Shown: one piece after another, positions 8,782 to 21,277 of the stretch
Layout: each line of letters opens with the position of its first letter
Numbering within the stretch: position 1 is the first letter of the stretch
From: Acetobacteraceae bacterium
GTDB lineage: Bacteria; Pseudomonadota; Alphaproteobacteria; Zavarziniales; Zavarziniaceae
DNA: 64,000 bases
NCBI GenBank assembly: GCA_947379865.1
Contig: CANCOY010000002.1
Coordinates: forward strand, 10,805 to 74,804
Direction: 5' to 3'
The notes under the pieces: generated by a model
Database searches by the model: none
Told to the model about the DNA's origin: nothing
Seen by the model: the letters and a program-made list of their open reading frames with translations, nothing else
Position numbers and translations under genes: made by a program

Positions 8782-10287
8782 TCAGGGCGCGAGCGCGACA
8801 GAGGCAGCGGCCTGGACGGCCGCCTGCTGCTGCGCGAGCAGATGCTGGACGGAGGCGTCCATGACGTGGAGGAAAGCACCGGGCTGTACGCCCATATAGA
8901 GCGCGACCAGGATCAGCGGCACGAAAATGGCGATCTCGCGGATCCCAAGATCGCGCAGCGCCATCAGATCAGGCTTCACAAGATCGCCCAGCATCACGCG
9001 GCGGTAGAGCGAGAGTGAATAGGCGGCACCCAGGATCAGGCCCGTGCTGGCAAAGAAGGCAACCCAGGTGTTCGCCTGATAGGCACCCACCAGGGTCAGG
9101 AACTCACCCACAAAGCCCGAGGTACCCGGCAGGCCGACGGTTGCCATGGTGAAGAACAGGAAGACCACCGCATAGACCGGCATGTTCTTGACGAGGCCGC
9201 CATAGCGGGCGATCTCGCGGGTGTGCAGCCGGTCGTACACAACGCCCACGCACAGGAACAGCGCGCCAGAGACAATGCCGTGGCTGAGCATCTGCAGGAT
9301 CGCACCCTGTACACCCTGCTGGGTGAGGCTGAACGTGCCCATGGTGATGAAGCCCATATGGGCCACCGACGAATAGGCAATCAGCTTCTTCATGTCCTCC
9401 TGACGGAGGGCAACGAGGCTGGTGTAGATGATCGCAATAACCGACAGCGCGAAGACCAGCGGTGCAAACTCCACCGAGGCCAGCGGGAACATGGGAATAG
9501 AGAACCGCAGAAAGCCATAGCCACCCATCTTCAGCAGCACGCCTGCCAGGATGACCGAACCTGCCGTTGGCGCCTCCACATGGGCATCGGGCAACCAGGT
9601 GTGCACCGGCCACATGGGCACCTTCACCGCAAAGGAGGCAAAGAAGGCCAGCCACAGCCAGAACTGCATTTCGGCCGGGAACTTGTAGGCCATCAGCGTC
9701 GGAATATCCGTCGTGCCGGCCATGAAGTACATGGTCAGGATGGCCAGCAGGGCCAGCACCGAGCCAAGCAGGGTGTAGAGGAAGAACTTGAAGCTGGCGT
9801 AGATCCGTCGCGCCCCGCCCCACACGCCGATGATCAGGAACATCGGGATGAGGCCGGCTTCGAAGAAGACGTAGAAGAGAAAGAGATCGGTCGCGCAGAA
9901 CACGCCGATCATCAGCGTCTCGAGCACCAGAAAAGCGATCATGTATTCCTTGACGCGCTTGTGCACGCTGGCGCTCGCCAGAATGCAGATGGGCATCAGG
10001 AAGGTCGTCAGGATGACAAACAGCATGGAAATGCCGTCGACACCCATGCGATAGCCGATCGTTGTCCCGATCCAGGGCGCGCTCTCGGTAAACTGGAAGT
10101 CCGCCGTGCCCGGATTGAAATCAATCCAGATCAGCAGGCTGACGGCGAAGGTGATGAGTGTCGTCCACAGAGCCACGAAACGCGCATTGCGCGCCACTGC
10201 AGCCTCGTCACCCTTGATCAGCGCGATCAGAAGGGCGCCGAGGGTCGGCAGGAACGTGACGGTGGAGAGGATCGGCCAGTCGGTCAT
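8782..10287 (-). CDS. nuoM: NADH-quinone oxidoreductase subunit M
   Basis: Second antiporter-like membrane subunit of complex I (501 aa, about 14 helices). Conserved segments include the channel-lining glutamate region ([20 protein letters not shown]), [20 protein letters not shown] with its conserved Lys and His, and [13 protein letters not shown]. It ends 7 nt before the nuoN start and begins 10 nt after nuoL, fitting a single polycistronic message. Confidence 0.97.
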   Translation of the reverse strand: MTDWPILSTVTFLPTLGALLIALIKGDEAAVARNARFVALWTTLITFAVSLLIWIDFNPGTADFQFTESAPWIGTTIGYRMGVDGISMLFVILTTFLMPICILASASVHKRVKEYMIAFLVLETLMIGVFCATDLFLFYVFFEAGLIPMFLIIGVWGGARRIYASFKFFLYTLLGSVLALLAILTMYFMAGTTDIPTLMAYKFPAEMQFWLWLAFFASFAVKVPMWPVHTWLPDAHVEAPTAGSVILAGVLLKMGGYGFLRFSIPMFPLASVEFAPLVFALSVIAIIYTSLVALRQEDMKKLIAYSSVAHMGFITMGTFSLTQQGVQGAILQMLSHGIVSGALFLCVGVVYDRLHTREIARYGGLVKNMPVYAVVFLFFTMATVGLPGTSGFVGEFLTLVGAYQANTWVAFFASTGLILGAAYSLSLYRRVMLGDLVKPDLMALRDLGIREIAIFVPLILVALYMGVQPGAFLHVMDASVQHLLAQQQAAVQAAASVALAP

Positions 10288-10297
10288 GATCTGGGAC

Positions 10298-12238
10298 TCA
10301 ATGCGTGGGGCCGATGCGATAGATGAAGAAGCTGACCAGGGCAGCCACCCCGATCAACATCGCGAAGGCGTAATGATAGAGATATCCCGATTGCAGCCGC
10401 CCCGCCCGCGCGGAAAGCCCGCGCACGGCAGCAGCAACCCCGTCAGGGCCGAAACCGTCGATGATCATGCCGTCGCCCTGTTTCCAGAAGACGCGGCCGA
10501 GCCAGTTTGCCGGGCCAGTGATGGCGAAGGCATAAAGCTCGTCGAAGTACCACTTGTTGAGCAGGAACTGGTAAAGCGGCCAGTTGGTCTCTGCCAGTTC
10601 CACCGGCATGCTGGGCCGACGGATGTAGAAAAGCCAGGCAAAGAGAATACCCACCAGGCCAATCAGGGTCGGTGAGAGGCTAACCCATTCAGGGACATGA
10701 TGGGCTTGCTCAAGAACATCCACCGACGGCAGAACCAGCGAGGCACCCCAGAAGGCTTCCCGCTCGTGCCCGATGAAATAGGGCGCGAAGGCAAAACCGG
10801 CAAAGATGGCACCAAGCGCCAGCACCGCCAGGGGCAGTGTCATCACCAATGGCGATTCATGGACGTGATCCATCACATGATGGTCAGCCCGCGGCGCACC
10901 ATGGAAGGTCATGAAGATCAGGCGCCACGAATAGAACGCGGTCAGCAGTGCCGCAAGGATACCCATGGAGAAGGCATATTGCCCGGCCGCCGTGCCGTGG
11001 GCGAAGGCCGCCTCGATGATCATGTCCTTGGAATAGAAACCCGCAAAGAACGGTACGCCAGCGAGCGCCAGGGAGCCGATCCACATCATCGAATAAGTGA
11101 AGGGAATCTTGCGCCAGATACCACCCATGTTGCGCATGTCCTGTTCGTCGGACATGGCATGGATCACCGAACCGGCACCAAGGAACAGCAACGCCTTGAA
11201 GAAGGCATGCGTAAAGAGGTGGAAGATCGCCGCGCCATAGCCACCCACGCCCAGGGCGAAAAACATGTAGCCAAGCTGGCTGCAGGTTGAATAGGCAATC
11301 ACCCGCTTGATGTCGTTCTGCACAAGGCCGACCGTGGCGGCAAAGATCGCCGTGCTGGCGCCCACCACCGTAATCACCTCAAGCGCCACGGGCGACAGCG
11401 AGAACAGGGGCGAACAGCGCGCCACCATGAACACGCCCGCGGTTACCATGGTTGCGGCATGGATCAGGGCAGAGACCGGCGTCGGGCCTTCCATGGCATC
11501 AGGCAGCCAGGTGTGCAGGCCAAGCTGGGCGGACTTGCCCATGGCGCCGATGAACAGCAAAAGACAGATCGTCGTCAGCACGTCGGCATCCATCCACAGG
11601 AAGTGGAGGGTCTTGCCAACCTGCGCAGGCGCCGCCGCAAACACCGTGGAGAAATCCACCGACCCGAAGGTGGCAAAGACGGCCATGATGCCAAGGGCAA
11701 AGCCGAAGTCACCCACGCGGTTGACCACAAAGGCCTTGATGGATGCCGCATTGGCGCTGGGCCGCTTGAACCAGAAGCCGATCAGCAGATAGGAGGCAAG
11801 ACCAACGCCTTCCCAGCCAAAGAACATCTGCACAAAGTTGTTGGCCGTCACCAGCATCAGCATGGCAAAGGTGAATAGCGACAGATAGGCCATGAAACGC
11901 TGGGGATGCGGATCGTGGCTCATGTAGCCAACGGAATAGACGTGCACCAGGGCCGAGACCACGGTGACCACCACCAGCATCACATTGGTGAGGGTGTCGA
12001 TCCGCAGGGCCCAGGCGACGCTGAGGGCGCCAGACTGGAACCAGTCGGCCACCGGCACCACAAGGGCGTCATGATGACCCCCTTCCAGCACGCCAAAGAA
12101 GCCATAGACGGAGAGGACGGCCGAGACCAGCATCGGAACAACAGTCACGATCTGGGACAGCCGCACACCAATCACGCGGCCAAAGAGGCCGGCAATCAGG
12201 GCGCCGAGGAGCGGCAGGAAGACGATCGCTTGATACAT
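10298..12238 (-). CDS. nuoL: NADH-quinone oxidoreductase subunit L
   Basis: Largest antiporter-like subunit of complex I (646 aa), at the distal end of the membrane arm with the long lateral helix. Motifs seen: [21 protein letters not shown] (conserved Glu), [39 protein letters not shown] and [15 protein letters not shown]. The C-terminal segment from about residue 540 carries the extended amphipathic helix and last membrane segment. It is spaced 9 nt after nuoK. Confidence 0.97.
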   Translation of the reverse strand: MYQAIVFLPLLGALIAGLFGRVIGVRLSQIVTVVPMLVSAVLSVYGFFGVLEGGHHDALVVPVADWFQSGALSVAWALRIDTLTNVMLVVVTVVSALVHVYSVGYMSHDPHPQRFMAYLSLFTFAMLMLVTANNFVQMFFGWEGVGLASYLLIGFWFKRPSANAASIKAFVVNRVGDFGFALGIMAVFATFGSVDFSTVFAAAPAQVGKTLHFLWMDADVLTTICLLLFIGAMGKSAQLGLHTWLPDAMEGPTPVSALIHAATMVTAGVFMVARCSPLFSLSPVALEVITVVGASTAIFAATVGLVQNDIKRVIAYSTCSQLGYMFFALGVGGYGAAIFHLFTHAFFKALLFLGAGSVIHAMSDEQDMRNMGGIWRKIPFTYSMMWIGSLALAGVPFFAGFYSKDMIIEAAFAHGTAAGQYAFSMGILAALLTAFYSWRLIFMTFHGAPRADHHVMDHVHESPLVMTLPLAVLALGAIFAGFAFAPYFIGHEREAFWGASLVLPSVDVLEQAHHVPEWVSLSPTLIGLVGILFAWLFYIRRPSMPVELAETNWPLYQFLLNKWYFDELYAFAITGPANWLGRVFWKQGDGMIIDGFGPDGVAAAVRGLSARAGRLQSGYLYHYAFAMLIGVAALVSFFIYRIGPTH

Positions 12239-12247
12239 GGCTGCGTC

Positions 12248-12562
12248 TCAGCCCTTCATCAGATTGATGTCCTCAACCGCGATTGTGCCGCGGTTTCGGA
12301 AGTAGACGACGATGATGGCAAGCCCGATGGCCGCCTCGCCCGCCGCAACCGTCAGCACGAACAGGGCAAACACCTGTCCGACGAGGTCATGCAGGAAGAC
12401 GGAGAAGGAAACCAGATTGATGTTCACCGCGAGCAGCATCAACTCGACGGACATCAGGATGATGATCACATTCTTCCGGTTCAGGAAGATGCCGAAGATC
12501 CCGAGGGTGAACAGGATGGCGGCAACAATCAGATAATGGCCGAGGCCGATTGACGTGGTCAT
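12248..12562 (-). CDS. nuoK: NADH-quinone oxidoreductase subunit K
   Basis: Small membrane subunit of complex I (104 aa, three helices), part of the E-channel. It shows the hallmark [24 protein letters not shown] with the conserved membrane glutamate, and a second glutamate in [15 protein letters not shown]. Usual family length about 100. It lies 13 nt after nuoJ. Confidence 0.97.
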   Translation of the reverse strand: MTTSIGLGHYLIVAAILFTLGIFGIFLNRKNVIIILMSVELMLLAVNINLVSFSVFLHDLVGQVFALFVLTVAAGEAAIGLAIIVVYFRNRGTIAVEDINLMKG

Positions 12563-12575
12563 GGCGCGCTCCCCC

Positions 12576-13196
12576 TCAGATGCCCTGGCCCGGCTTGACC
12601 TGCCGGACCTCGATGGCGGTAGCGCGGGTGCGCGCGATCTGTGCGGCGATGGACTGGCGCCGCACCCCGGTGCGCTGGCGCAGCGTCAACACAATGGCGC
12701 CAATCATGGCCACCAGAAGGATCAGGCCGGCCACCTGGAAGGGATAGGCATAGTGGGTATAAATCAGCTGCCCCAGCGCATGGGTATTGCTGATGGCCAC
12801 TGTGCCGGCAGCGCTGGCAGGCGCCGTGATTGCCGTAGAGGCACCGGGCAGGATCGTCCACGACCCGACCACCAGCACCAATTCGGTGAACAGCACCAAC
12901 CCGATCAGGGCACCCACTGGCAGATACTGCAGGAAGCCCTGTCGCAGTTCTGTGAAGTTGATATCCAGCATCATCACGACGAACAGGAACAGCACCGCCA
13001 CCGCGCCGACATAGACGATGACCAGGATCATCGCCACAAACTCTGCCCCCAGCAGGACAAACAGCCCGGCCGAGTTGAAGAAGGCGAGGATCAGAAAGAA
13101 CACCGAATGCACGGGGTTCCGCGCGGCGATGACCATCACCCCGGATGCCACCGTAATGGCAGCGAAGATGTAGAAGATGAAGGCAATCAGATCCAT
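12576..13196 (-). CDS. nuoJ: NADH-quinone oxidoreductase subunit J
   Basis: Membrane subunit of complex I (206 aa, five helices). It starts [20 protein letters not shown] and has the conserved pi-bulge region [20 protein letters not shown]. The ATG at 13196 starts the conserved domain; upstream extension would be Arg/Cys-rich and unlike the family. The 120-nt gap to nuoI is the longest in the operon and holds a stem-loop. Confidence 0.95.
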   Translation of the reverse strand: MDLIAFIFYIFAAITVASGVMVIAARNPVHSVFFLILAFFNSAGLFVLLGAEFVAMILVIVYVGAVAVLFLFVVMMLDINFTELRQGFLQYLPVGALIGLVLFTELVLVVGSWTILPGASTAITAPASAAGTVAISNTHALGQLIYTHYAYPFQVAGLILLVAMIGAIVLTLRQRTGVRRQSIAAQIARTRATAIEVRQVKPGQGI

Positions 13197-13288
13197 GGCC
13201 CTTTCAGTCTGCAGCGCAGCGCGCCGGCAGACTGCCTCTTCAGAAATACGGCAGGTTCCAACCTCAAGGCTGGCCTCCCAAGAGCACC

Positions 13289-13308
13289 GGCACCTCCCCC
13301 GAGGTGCC
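13289..13308 (-). other. Intercistronic stem-loop between nuoI and nuoJ
   Basis: Perfect 8-bp stem GGCACCTC / GAGGTGCC with a 4-nt loop, 8 nt after the nuoI stop. No T-run follows, so it is not a plain terminator. It could protect the nuoA-I part of the message or mark a processing site. Confidence 0.5.
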
Positions 13309-13316
13309 ACATGCGT

Positions 13317-13805
13317 TCAACGATACGGCGCATCCACCGCCAGATTATGCGCAATCTCGCGTTCCCATCGATCCCCATTGGCCAGAAGCTTGCTCTTGTC
13401 ATAGAGCAGTTCCTCGCGGGTTTCGGTGGCGAATTCGAAATTCGGTCCCTCGACGATGGCATCCACCGGGCAGGCTTCCTGACAGAAACCGCAGTAGATG
13501 CACTTCGTCATGTCGATGTCATAGCGCGTGGTGCGGCGGCTGCCGTCATCGCGCGGTTCGGCTTCGATGGTGATGGCCAGCGCCGGGCACACCGCTTCGC
13601 ACAGCTTGCAGGCGATGCAGCGTTCTTCCCCGCTGGCGTAGCGCCGAAGGGCATGCTCGCCGCGAAAACGGGGGCTGAGACGGCCCTTCTCGTGGGGATA
13701 GTTGATCGTCACCTTCTTCTTGAAGGAATAGCTGAACGTCAGTGCCATGCCGGAGACAAGCTCCGTCAGGAACAATGCACGAGCCGCTCGATCCAGAAAT
13801 GCCAT
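13317..13805 (-). CDS. nuoI: NADH-quinone oxidoreductase subunit I
   Basis: Peripheral-arm subunit carrying two [4Fe-4S] clusters (N6a, N6b) that pass electrons towards NuoB. The 162-aa protein has both ferredoxin motifs, [12 protein letters not shown] (near residues 60-71) and [12 protein letters not shown] (near residues 99-110), with the amphipathic N-terminal helix before them. I chose the ATG at 13805 ([16 protein letters not shown]), which matches alphaproteobacterial NuoI; upstream codons look non-coding. The gap to nuoH is 105 nt. Confidence 0.97.
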   Translation of the reverse strand: MAFLDRAARALFLTELVSGMALTFSYSFKKKVTINYPHEKGRLSPRFRGEHALRRYASGEERCIACKLCEAVCPALAITIEAEPRDDGSRRTTRYDIDMTKCIYCGFCQEACPVDAIVEGPNFEFATETREELLYDKSKLLANGDRWEREIAHNLAVDAPYR

Positions 13806-13910
13806 CTTCCCCACTCCTCGGAACCAGGGGCCCGGCGCAGCGCACCTTGACCCCTCGACCCCCCGAATACAACCCCGGGCAGTTACCCGGTCCAAACGTC
13901 TGCCGACAAC

Positions 13911-14930
13911 TCAGTGCGTTGTTGGCAACCAGCCAAATGTCACCAGCACCCCCGCCGTCAGCACCACCCATACGAGCGACAGAGGCAGGAACACCTTCCA
14001 GCCAAGGCGCATCAGCTGGTCATAGCGATAGCGCGGCACCGTCGCCTTCACCCAACCAAACACGAACAGCAGGACCACGATCTTCAGGATGAACCAGAAG
14101 GGGCCAAGCATCGTGAACGGTGCAAACGGAATGGGCGACAGCCAGCCCCCGAGAAAGAGGATCGTGGTCAGGGCGCTCATCAGGATCATGTTGGCGTATT
14201 CGCCAAGCATGAAGAGGCCCCAGGACATGGAGCTGTATTCCACCTGATAGCCTGCCACCAGTTCAGCCTCGGCTTCCGGCAGATCGAACGGCGGCCGGTT
14301 GGTTTCTGCCAGGGCGGAAATGAAGAACACCACGAACATCGGGAACAGCGGGATCGCGAACCAGACCTTCTCCTGCGCGCGCACGATGTCCGACAGGTTC
14401 AGCGAGCCAACACACAGCAGCACCGTGATGATCACGAAGCCGATGGAGACCTCGTAGCTGACCATCTGGGCCGCCGACCGCAGGCCACCAAGGAAAGGGT
14501 ACTTCGAGTTCGACGACCAGCCGGCCATGATGATGCCATAGACCCCAAGCGACGAGATCGCAAAGAGGTAGAGCACACCCACATTGATATTGGCCAGAAC
14601 CCAGCCATCCGCAAAGGGGATCACCGCCCAGGCCACCATGCTGAGCGTCATGGTTACCATCGGCGCCAGCAGGAACACCACCTTGTTGGCGCCGGCAGGA
14701 ATGATCGTCTCCTTGGTCAGCATCTTCAGCGCGTCCGCAAACGGCTGCAGCAGACCAAAGGGACCCACCACGTTCGGGCCGCGACGCAGGGCCATCATCG
14801 CCCAGATCTTGCGGTCGAAATAGGTAAGGAACGCGACCGACAGCAGGATCGGCACGAGGATTGCGAAGATCTGTAAGACGATGATCGCGAGGGGGAGGCC
14901 GTAGGCCGTCCAGACGCCCGTTTCAGCCAT
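13911..14930 (-). CDS. nuoH: NADH-quinone oxidoreductase subunit H
   Basis: Membrane subunit (339 aa, eight helices) that forms much of the quinone-binding chamber at the junction with the hydrophilic arm. Family motifs: [21 protein letters not shown] near the N-terminus, [21 protein letters not shown] and [17 protein letters not shown] near the C-terminus. Its start overlaps the nuoG stop by 8 nt. Confidence 0.97.
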   Translation of the reverse strand: MAETGVWTAYGLPLAIIVLQIFAILVPILLSVAFLTYFDRKIWAMMALRRGPNVVGPFGLLQPFADALKMLTKETIIPAGANKVVFLLAPMVTMTLSMVAWAVIPFADGWVLANINVGVLYLFAISSLGVYGIIMAGWSSNSKYPFLGGLRSAAQMVSYEVSIGFVIITVLLCVGSLNLSDIVRAQEKVWFAIPLFPMFVVFFISALAETNRPPFDLPEAEAELVAGYQVEYSSMSWGLFMLGEYANMILMSALTTILFLGGWLSPIPFAPFTMLGPFWFILKIVVLLFVFGWVKATVPRYRYDQLMRLGWKVFLPLSLVWVVLTAGVLVTFGWLPTTH

Positions 14931-16986
14931 GGGTGCCAGTCGCCTTTTCGGCGCCTCCGCTATGAAGGGCGCTGCATTCTGCCATGGTGTTTGACGCCCG
15001 GCAGATGGGATTGGTCAGGTAGAAGTCCGAAACCGTAGAGGCAAAAGGCGTTGCAGCAATGGCGCCCTCCGCCCCGAATGGCGCCCACTCTGCCGCCATG
15101 ATGGCATCCACCACGGTGAACAGCGGCGCATCATCCGCCATCGCCTCGCGCAGCTGGGCCAGCGAGTCATAAGGCAGACGCTTGCCCAGCACATCCGAGA
15201 GCGCACGCAGGATGGTCCAGTCTTCCCGGGCCTCGCCAGGCGGGAACAGGGCACGGCGGCCCTGCTGAACCCGGCCCTCGGTATTCACCCAGGTCGCGTT
15301 CTTCTCGGTATAGGCTGCCCCCGGCAAGACGACATCGGCACGGTGTGCACCAGCGTCGCCATGGCTGCCCTGATACACCACAAAGGCACCGTCCAGCTGC
15401 GACATGTCGATTTCATCGGCGCCCAGCAGATAGACCGCGCGGATCTCGCCGCGCATGGCACCCTCGAGAATACCTTCGAGATCGCGACCGCCCTGCCCCG
15501 GCACGAAGCCAAGTTCCAGCGCGCCGACGCGGCCGGCGGCCGTATGCAGAAGGTTGAAGCCATTCCAGTCGTCACGGACCAGGCCACAGGTCTCGGCAAT
15601 CTTGCGGGCAAGGCCATGGATGGCCAGCCCATCGGCACGCGCCGTGGCGCCAGAGCCAAGGACAAGCATGGGGGCCTTGGCATTCTTCAGCACGGCCGCA
15701 TAGGGATGCGAGCCATCAGCAATCGCCCGCAGCACCTCAGGACCCGTCCCCAGATGCTCATGAGGATAGCTGAGATCGACTGTCGGCCCGACCACCGCGA
15801 TGCTGACGTGACCCTTGAGGTACCGCTTGCGAATGCGGGCATTCAGGATTGCTGCCTCAACGCGCGGGTTGGTGCCAATCAGCAGAATGGCGTCGGCCTG
15901 CTCGATCCCTGCGATGGTGGTGTTGAAGCGCCACCCTGCAGCTGCCGAGACATCAAACCGCGCGCCATCCTGGCGGCACTCCATATTGGGCGAGCCAAGC
16001 TTGCCCATCAGATCCTTCAGGGCCTTCACCGCCTCGGCATCGGCCAGATCGCCGGCAATGGCCGCAATCTGGCTGCCTTCGAGGCGCGACATATTCATGC
16101 GGATCGCCTCAAACGCCTCGGCCCAGCTGGCCGCCTGCAGCCGACCATCGCGGCGCACATAGGCCGTGTCGATGCGCTGGCGCTTCAGGCCATCACAGGC
16201 AAAGCGCGTCTTGTCGGAGATCCACTCCTCGTTAACGTCCTCATGCAGGCGCGGCAGGACGCGAAGAACCTCGGCACCGCGCGTATCAACGCGGATATTG
16301 GAGCCGACGGCATCATGCACGTCGATGCTCTCGGTCTTCTTCAGCTCCCAGGGGCGCGCCGCAAAGGCATAGGGCTTGGAGGTGAGCGCGCCAACCGGGC
16401 AGAGATCGATCACATTACCCGACAGTTCCGAGCGCACCGCCTGCTCAAGAAATGTCGTGATCTGCATGTTCTCGCCACGGAAGACAGCGCCGATTTCCTC
16501 GGTGCCCGCCACTTCCTCGGTAAACCGGACACAGCGCGTGCAATGAATGCACCGCGTCATCACGGTCTTGATCAGCGGCCCCATGTTCTTCTCGGAGACC
16601 GCGCGCTTGTTCTCGTGATAGCGGCTGTGGTCGAAACCATAGGCCACTGCCTGATCCTGCAGGTCGCACTCGCCACCCTGGTCACAGATCGGGCAGTCAA
16701 GCGGGTGGTTGATCAGCAGGAATTCCATCACCCCCTGGCGGGCCTTGCGGACCAGAGGCGTGTTGGTCTTGATCTCCATGCCATCGGCCGCCGGCATGGC
16801 GCAGGACGCCACGGGCTTGGGGCTCTTGACCATCTCCACCAGACACATCCGGCAGTTGCCGGCGATGGAGAGACGTTCATGATAACAAAAGCGCGGGATC
16901 TCGGCCCCTGCCGCTTCACAGGCCTGGAGAACGGTTGCCCCCTGGGGCACCGTCACGTCCTGGCCATCAACTTTTAATGTCGGCAT
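14923..16986 (-). CDS. nuoG: NADH-quinone oxidoreductase subunit G
   Basis: Largest peripheral-arm subunit (687 aa), carrying several iron-sulfur clusters. The N-terminal [2Fe-2S] domain shows [30 protein letters not shown] and [13 protein letters not shown] supply ligands for the [4Fe-4S] clusters; the HxxxC ligand region is MTRC. The rest is a molybdopterin-oxidoreductase-like domain without a cofactor, as in other NuoG proteins. It lies 3 nt after nuoF. Confidence 0.96.
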   Translation of the reverse strand: MPTLKVDGQDVTVPQGATVLQACEAAGAEIPRFCYHERLSIAGNCRMCLVEMVKSPKPVASCAMPAADGMEIKTNTPLVRKARQGVMEFLLINHPLDCPICDQGGECDLQDQAVAYGFDHSRYHENKRAVSEKNMGPLIKTVMTRCIHCTRCVRFTEEVAGTEEIGAVFRGENMQITTFLEQAVRSELSGNVIDLCPVGALTSKPYAFAARPWELKKTESIDVHDAVGSNIRVDTRGAEVLRVLPRLHEDVNEEWISDKTRFACDGLKRQRIDTAYVRRDGRLQAASWAEAFEAIRMNMSRLEGSQIAAIAGDLADAEAVKALKDLMGKLGSPNMECRQDGARFDVSAAAGWRFNTTIAGIEQADAILLIGTNPRVEAAILNARIRKRYLKGHVSIAVVGPTVDLSYPHEHLGTGPEVLRAIADGSHPYAAVLKNAKAPMLVLGSGATARADGLAIHGLARKIAETCGLVRDDWNGFNLLHTAAGRVGALELGFVPGQGGRDLEGILEGAMRGEIRAVYLLGADEIDMSQLDGAFVVYQGSHGDAGAHRADVVLPGAAYTEKNATWVNTEGRVQQGRRALFPPGEAREDWTILRALSDVLGKRLPYDSLAQLREAMADDAPLFTVVDAIMAAEWAPFGAEGAIAATPFASTVSDFYLTNPICRASNTMAECSALHSGGAEKATGTHG

Positions 16987-16989
16987 GAC

Positions 16990-18297
16990 CTACTCCGCCG
17001 CCTCGGGACGGCGCGAGGGCGCTCCCCGGCTCGTCTTGTAGTCCGCAATGCGCTGCTCAATCACCGGGCGGAAATGCCGGATCAGGCCCTGGATCGGCCA
17101 CGCTGCGGCGTCGCCAAGCGCGCAGATCGTGTGGCCTTCCACCTGATAGGTTACTTCAAGCAGCATGTCGATTTCACTCGGCTCGGCCTGGCCGGTGACA
17201 AGACGCTCCATCACCCGCCACATCCAGCCCGTACCCTCACGGCACGGCGTGCACTGGCCGCAGCTTTCATGCTTGTAGAAGCGGGAAAGCCGGGCAATCG
17301 CCTTGATCAGGTCGGTTGACTTGTCCATCACGATCACGGCGGCCGTGCCAAGGCCAGATTTCTCGGCCTTGAGGCTGTCGAAGTCCATCAGCACCGTATC
17401 GCAGGTTGCCTTGGGCAGCATGGGAACAGAGGAGCCGCCGGGGATTACCGCCAGCAGATTGTCCCAGCCGCCACGAACACCGCCCGCATATTTGTCGATC
17501 AGCTCACGGAGCGGGATGCCCAGCTCCTCCTCGACATTGCAGGGATTGTTCACATGGCCAGAGATGCAGAAGATCTTGGTGCCGGCATTCCCCTGGCGGC
17601 CAAGGCCAGAGAACCAGGCCGCCCCGCGCCGCAGGATGGTGGGCGCCACTGCGATCGACTCAACGTTGTTCACCGTCGTCGGGCAGCCATAGAGGCCGAC
17701 GTTCGCCGGGAACGGTGGCTTCATGCGCGGCTGGCCCTTCTTGCCTTCAAGGCTCTCCAGAAGTGCCGTTTCCTCGCCGCAGATATAGGCCCCTGCCCCG
17801 TGGTGCAGAATGACCTCGAAGTCATAACCGGAACCACAGGCATTCTTGCCCACCAGACCGGCCGCATAGGCCTCGTCAATGGCGGCCTGAAGCTGCTGAC
17901 GCTCACGGATGAATTCGCCGCGAATATAGATATAAGCAGCCACCGCCCGCATGGCGAAGCCGGCGATCAGGCAGCCTTCGATCAGCTTGTGCGGATCGTG
18001 GCGAATGATGTCGCGGTCCTTGCAGGTGCCAGGCTCAGACTCATCGGCATTGACGACGAGATAGCTGGGACGCCCGTCAGACTGCTTGGGCATGAAGGAC
18101 CATTTGAGGCCCGTGGGGAAGCCGGCGCCCCCCCGGCCACGCAGACCGGAAGCCTTGATCTGCTCAACAATCCATTCGGGTCCCTGGGCCAGAAACTCCT
18201 TCGTGCCGGCCCAGTCGCCGCGCTTGCGCGCGCCGTTGAGCCGCCAGTCGTGCTGGCCATAGAGATTGGTGAAGATACGGTCCTTGTCGGCGAGCAT
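16990..18297 (-). CDS. nuoF: NADH-quinone oxidoreductase subunit F
   Basis: NADH- and FMN-binding subunit (435 aa) that accepts the hydride and feeds the cluster chain. It shows the NADH-binding [16 protein letters not shown], the FMN-binding [13 protein letters not shown] and the N3 cluster ligands [12 protein letters not shown] with a later Cys in TICALGDAA. Its ATG shares one base with the nuoE stop (TGATG), giving translational coupling. Confidence 0.97.
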   Translation of the reverse strand: MLADKDRIFTNLYGQHDWRLNGARKRGDWAGTKEFLAQGPEWIVEQIKASGLRGRGGAGFPTGLKWSFMPKQSDGRPSYLVVNADESEPGTCKDRDIIRHDPHKLIEGCLIAGFAMRAVAAYIYIRGEFIRERQQLQAAIDEAYAAGLVGKNACGSGYDFEVILHHGAGAYICGEETALLESLEGKKGQPRMKPPFPANVGLYGCPTTVNNVESIAVAPTILRRGAAWFSGLGRQGNAGTKIFCISGHVNNPCNVEEELGIPLRELIDKYAGGVRGGWDNLLAVIPGGSSVPMLPKATCDTVLMDFDSLKAEKSGLGTAAVIVMDKSTDLIKAIARLSRFYKHESCGQCTPCREGTGWMWRVMERLVTGQAEPSEIDMLLEVTYQVEGHTICALGDAAAWPIQGLIRHFRPVIEQRIADYKTSRGAPSRRPEAAE

Positions 18298-18911
18298 CAG
18301 CTCTCTCCAACCGGTTCGAGCAAGGTAAGCCGTCCCCCGGCGGGGGCGGAATTCTGGCGGCCACTCTGGCTGCCGTTTGGCGGTGTCTCGCCACGGGCCA
18401 GGGCGTCGAGCACCTTCACGGTCGCTGCCGCATCAAGGTCCTCGAAGAAATCATCATTGATCTGCATCATCGGGGCATTCACGCACGCCCCAAGACACTC
18501 GGCTTCCATCAGGCTGAACATGCCATCAGCCGTGGTCTGATCAACGTCAATACCAAGCCGTGACTTGCAGGCCGACAAAACCTCGTCCGACCCACGCAGC
18601 CAGCACGGTGTGGTTGTGCACACCTGTACCAGATGGCGTCCCACCGGCTCCAGATTGAACATGGTGTAGAAGGTCGCGACCTCATACACCCGGATCATCT
18701 GCATGCCGAGCATCTCGGCGATCATCGCCATGGCGGCACGCGGCAGCCAACCGCCTGCCTGGCGCTGGGCCTGGTCAAGCAGCGGAATGACCGCGCTCTG
18801 CTGGCGTCCCTTGGGGTACTTCGAGATCACCTTCTCAGCCCACGCCTGATTCTCGGCCGTGAAGCTGAAGGTCTTCGGCTGCTCATAGGCGCCGGCCGGT
18901 TTCACGCTCAT
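18297..18911 (-). CDS. nuoE: NADH-quinone oxidoreductase subunit E
   Basis: Thioredoxin-fold [2Fe-2S] subunit (204 aa) pairing with NuoF. The four cluster cysteines are visible in [11 protein letters not shown] and [11 protein letters not shown] poorly conserved extension after about residue 165 (rich in Gly, Pro and Ser) is common in alphaproteobacterial NuoE. The start overlaps the nuoD stop by 4 nt (ATGA). Confidence 0.96.
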   Translation of the reverse strand: MSVKPAGAYEQPKTFSFTAENQAWAEKVISKYPKGRQQSAVIPLLDQAQRQAGGWLPRAAMAMIAEMLGMQMIRVYEVATFYTMFNLEPVGRHLVQVCTTTPCWLRGSDEVLSACKSRLGIDVDQTTADGMFSLMEAECLGACVNAPMMQINDDFFEDLDAAATVKVLDALARGETPPNGSQSGRQNSAPAGGRLTLLEPVGES

Positions 18912-20086
18912 CGGTCAACCTCGCCGAAAACGATGTCTTGCGAGCCAAGGACTGCCGGCACGTCCGCCAGCATGTGACCCCGGCTCATGAAATCCATCGC
19001 CTGGAGATGGGCAAATCCCGGTGCACGGATCTTGCACCGGTAAGGCTTGTTGGAACCATCAGCCACCAGATAGACGCCAAATTCGCCCTTCGGCGCCTCG
19101 ACAGCGGCATAAATCTCGCCCTCGGGCACATGGAACCCTTCGGTGTACAGCTTGAAATGGTGAATGAGCGCTTCCATCGAGCGCTTCATCTCACCACGAC
19201 GGGGCGGCGCCACCTTGGCGTCCAGCGTCAGCACCGGTCCTTCGGGCATGTCACGCAGGCACTGCTTGATGATGCGGATCGACTGCCGCATTTCCTCAAG
19301 CCGCACAACAAAGCGGTCATAGCAATCACCGTGATTGCCGATCACAACGTCGAAGTCGAGCCGGTCGTAGACCTCATAGGACTGGGACTTGCGCAGATCC
19401 CACGCAACGCCCGAGCCACGCAGCATCGGGCCAGAAAAGCCCCAGGCCATGGCATCCTCGGCCGAGACAACCCCGATATCCACATTGCGCTGTTTGAAAA
19501 TGCGATTGCCAACGATCAGGCGCTCGATGTCGTCCAGCACCCGCGGCAGATTCTCGACGAATGCCAGCAGGTCTTCGGCGAACCCACGGGGAAGATCCTG
19601 GTGCACGCCACCCGGCCGGAAATAGGCCATGTGCAGACGGCTGCCCGAAACCCGCTCGTTGAAGACAAGGATCTTCTCGCGTTCCTCAAAGCCCCACAGC
19701 AGCGGCGTCATGCCGCCCACGTCCATGACATGGCTGGTGGTGTTGAGAATGTGATTCGAGATGCGGTTCAGTTCCGAGATCAGCACACGGATGTACTGTG
19801 CCCGAAGCGGCACCTCGCAGCCCAGCAGGCGCTCGATGGCCAGCGCCCAGGCATGCTCCTGATTGACCGGCGCCGAATAGTCGAGGCGGTCGAAATAGGG
19901 CAGCGCCTGAAGATAGGTCTTGTGCTCGATCAGCTTCTCGGTGCCGCGATGAAGCAGACCGATATGCGGATCCAGCCGTTCGACAATCTCGCCATCCAAC
20001 TCCATCACAAGACGCAACACGCCGTGTGCGGCCGGATGCTGCGGACCGAAATTCAGGTTGAAATTCTTGATGTCGACTTCGGCCAT
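18908..20086 (-). CDS. nuoD: NADH-quinone oxidoreductase subunit D
   Basis: 49-kDa-type subunit (392 aa) lining the quinone site, descended from the large subunit of NiFe hydrogenase. It has [21 protein letters not shown] (the quinone-site HxxxH region) near the start and the [17 protein letters not shown] region. It is separate from NuoC, unlike the fused CD protein of E. coli. It lies 6 nt after nuoC. Confidence 0.97.
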   Translation of the reverse strand: MAEVDIKNFNLNFGPQHPAAHGVLRLVMELDGEIVERLDPHIGLLHRGTEKLIEHKTYLQALPYFDRLDYSAPVNQEHAWALAIERLLGCEVPLRAQYIRVLISELNRISNHILNTTSHVMDVGGMTPLLWGFEEREKILVFNERVSGSRLHMAYFRPGGVHQDLPRGFAEDLLAFVENLPRVLDDIERLIVGNRIFKQRNVDIGVVSAEDAMAWGFSGPMLRGSGVAWDLRKSQSYEVYDRLDFDVVIGNHGDCYDRFVVRLEEMRQSIRIIKQCLRDMPEGPVLTLDAKVAPPRRGEMKRSMEALIHHFKLYTEGFHVPEGEIYAAVEAPKGEFGVYLVADGSNKPYRCKIRAPGFAHLQAMDFMSRGHMLADVPAVLGSQDIVFGEVDR

Positions 20087-20092
20087 GGTGCC

Positions 20093-20734
20093 TCAGCCCT
20101 TCGATGCTTTTTCGTCGCCGGGAAGGATGTATTGCGCACCCTCCCACGGAGACATGAAATCAAACCGGCGGAATTCCTGGGTCAGCCGCACGGGCTCATA
20201 GACGACGCGCTTGCGCTCCTCGTCATAACGAACCTCGACATAACCTGTCAGGGGGAAATCCTTGCGCAAGGGGAAGCCCTGGAAGCCATAGTCCGTAAGG
20301 ATCCTGCGAAGGTCGGGGTGATCGGCAAACATGATACCGTACATGTCCCATGCTTCACGCTCGAACCAGCCGGCTGACGGGAACACGGGCACGGCCGAGG
20401 GCACCGCGGTGCGCTCATCAACGCGGACCTTTACGCGCACACGGAGATTCTTCTTCAGGCTAAGCAGGTGATAGACGACGTCAAAGCGTTCCGCACGCTC
20501 AGGCCAATCCACGCCGCAGACGTCCATCAGCTGCACGAAGAGGCACTGTGGGTCATCACGCAGGAAGGTCAGCAGATCGATGATCCGGTCCGGCGTCGTC
20601 CGCAGTGTCAGCTCGCGCGCCGCGAGAGAGTGCTCGACAATGGCATCGCCGATCTTCGCGGTGATATGGGTGGCAAGCGCCTCCAGCGGGCCGGTTACAG
20701 CCCCCTGCGTCGCTGTCTCGGTGGTGTCAGACAT
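20093..20734 (-). CDS. nuoC: NADH-quinone oxidoreductase subunit C
   Basis: 30-kDa-type structural subunit of the peripheral arm (213 aa). Conserved pieces are [28 protein letters not shown] and the signature [29 protein letters not shown]. The first 15 residues are Thr/Ala-rich and variable. It is spaced 12 nt after nuoB. Confidence 0.97.
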   Translation of the reverse strand: MSDTTETATQGAVTGPLEALATHITAKIGDAIVEHSLAARELTLRTTPDRIIDLLTFLRDDPQCLFVQLMDVCGVDWPERAERFDVVYHLLSLKKNLRVRVKVRVDERTAVPSAVPVFPSAGWFEREAWDMYGIMFADHPDLRRILTDYGFQGFPLRKDFPLTGYVEVRYDEERKRVVYEPVRLTQEFRRFDFMSPWEGAQYILPGDEKASKG

Positions 20735-20746
20735 GCTCGCGCCCCT

Positions 20747-21277
20747 TCAGCGTGCGATCGTCGTGGCGCGACGAATCTTCTTCTGGAGCATCAGCACACC
20801 ATAAAGCAGGGCTTCTGCGGTCGGCGGGCAACCGGGGACATAGATGTCCACCGGCACGATGCGGTCGCAGCCGCGCACCACGGAATATGAATAGTGGTAA
20901 TAGCCACCGCCATTGGCGCACGAGCCCATGGAAATGACCCAGCGTGGCTCCGCCATCTGGTCATAAACCTTGCGCAAGGCGGGGGCCATCTTGTTGGTCA
21001 GGGTGCCGGCGACAATCATCACGTCGGACTGGCGCGGCGAGGCGCGCGGCGCCACACCAAACCGCTCCAGATCGTAGCGCGGCATGGAGGTGTGCATCAT
21101 CTCGATGGCGCAGCAGGCCAGACCAAAGGTCATCCACCAGAGTGAGCCCGTGCGGGCCCAATTCACGAGATCATCAACCTTGGTGACGATGTATCCCTTG
21201 TCGGCCAGATTGTCCTGGACGTTGGCGACGAAGGGGTCGGCCACGGGACCCGTGCTCGAGGGGGCGATCACTCCCAT
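20747..21277 (-). CDS. nuoB: NADH-quinone oxidoreductase subunit B
   Basis: Carries cluster N2, the last electron donor to quinone (176 aa). Ligands are seen in [20 protein letters not shown] and [15 protein letters not shown] chose the ATG at 21277 because AGGAG stands 7 nt before it; an ATG seven codons upstream lacks such a site. The start lies inside the end of nuoA (10-nt overlap). Confidence 0.96.
   Translation of the reverse strand: MGVIAPSSTGPVADPFVANVQDNLADKGYIVTKVDDLVNWARTGSLWWMTFGLACCAIEMMHTSMPRYDLERFGVAPRASPRQSDVMIVAGTLTNKMAPALRKVYDQMAEPRWVISMGSCANGGGYYHYSYSVVRGCDRIVPVDIYVPGCPPTAEALLYGVLMLQKKIRRATTIAR

Noticed and set aside
15343..16977. Open frame of 544 codons antisense to nuoG
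   Set aside because: Shadow of nuoG, whose sense frame has all iron-sulfur motifs.
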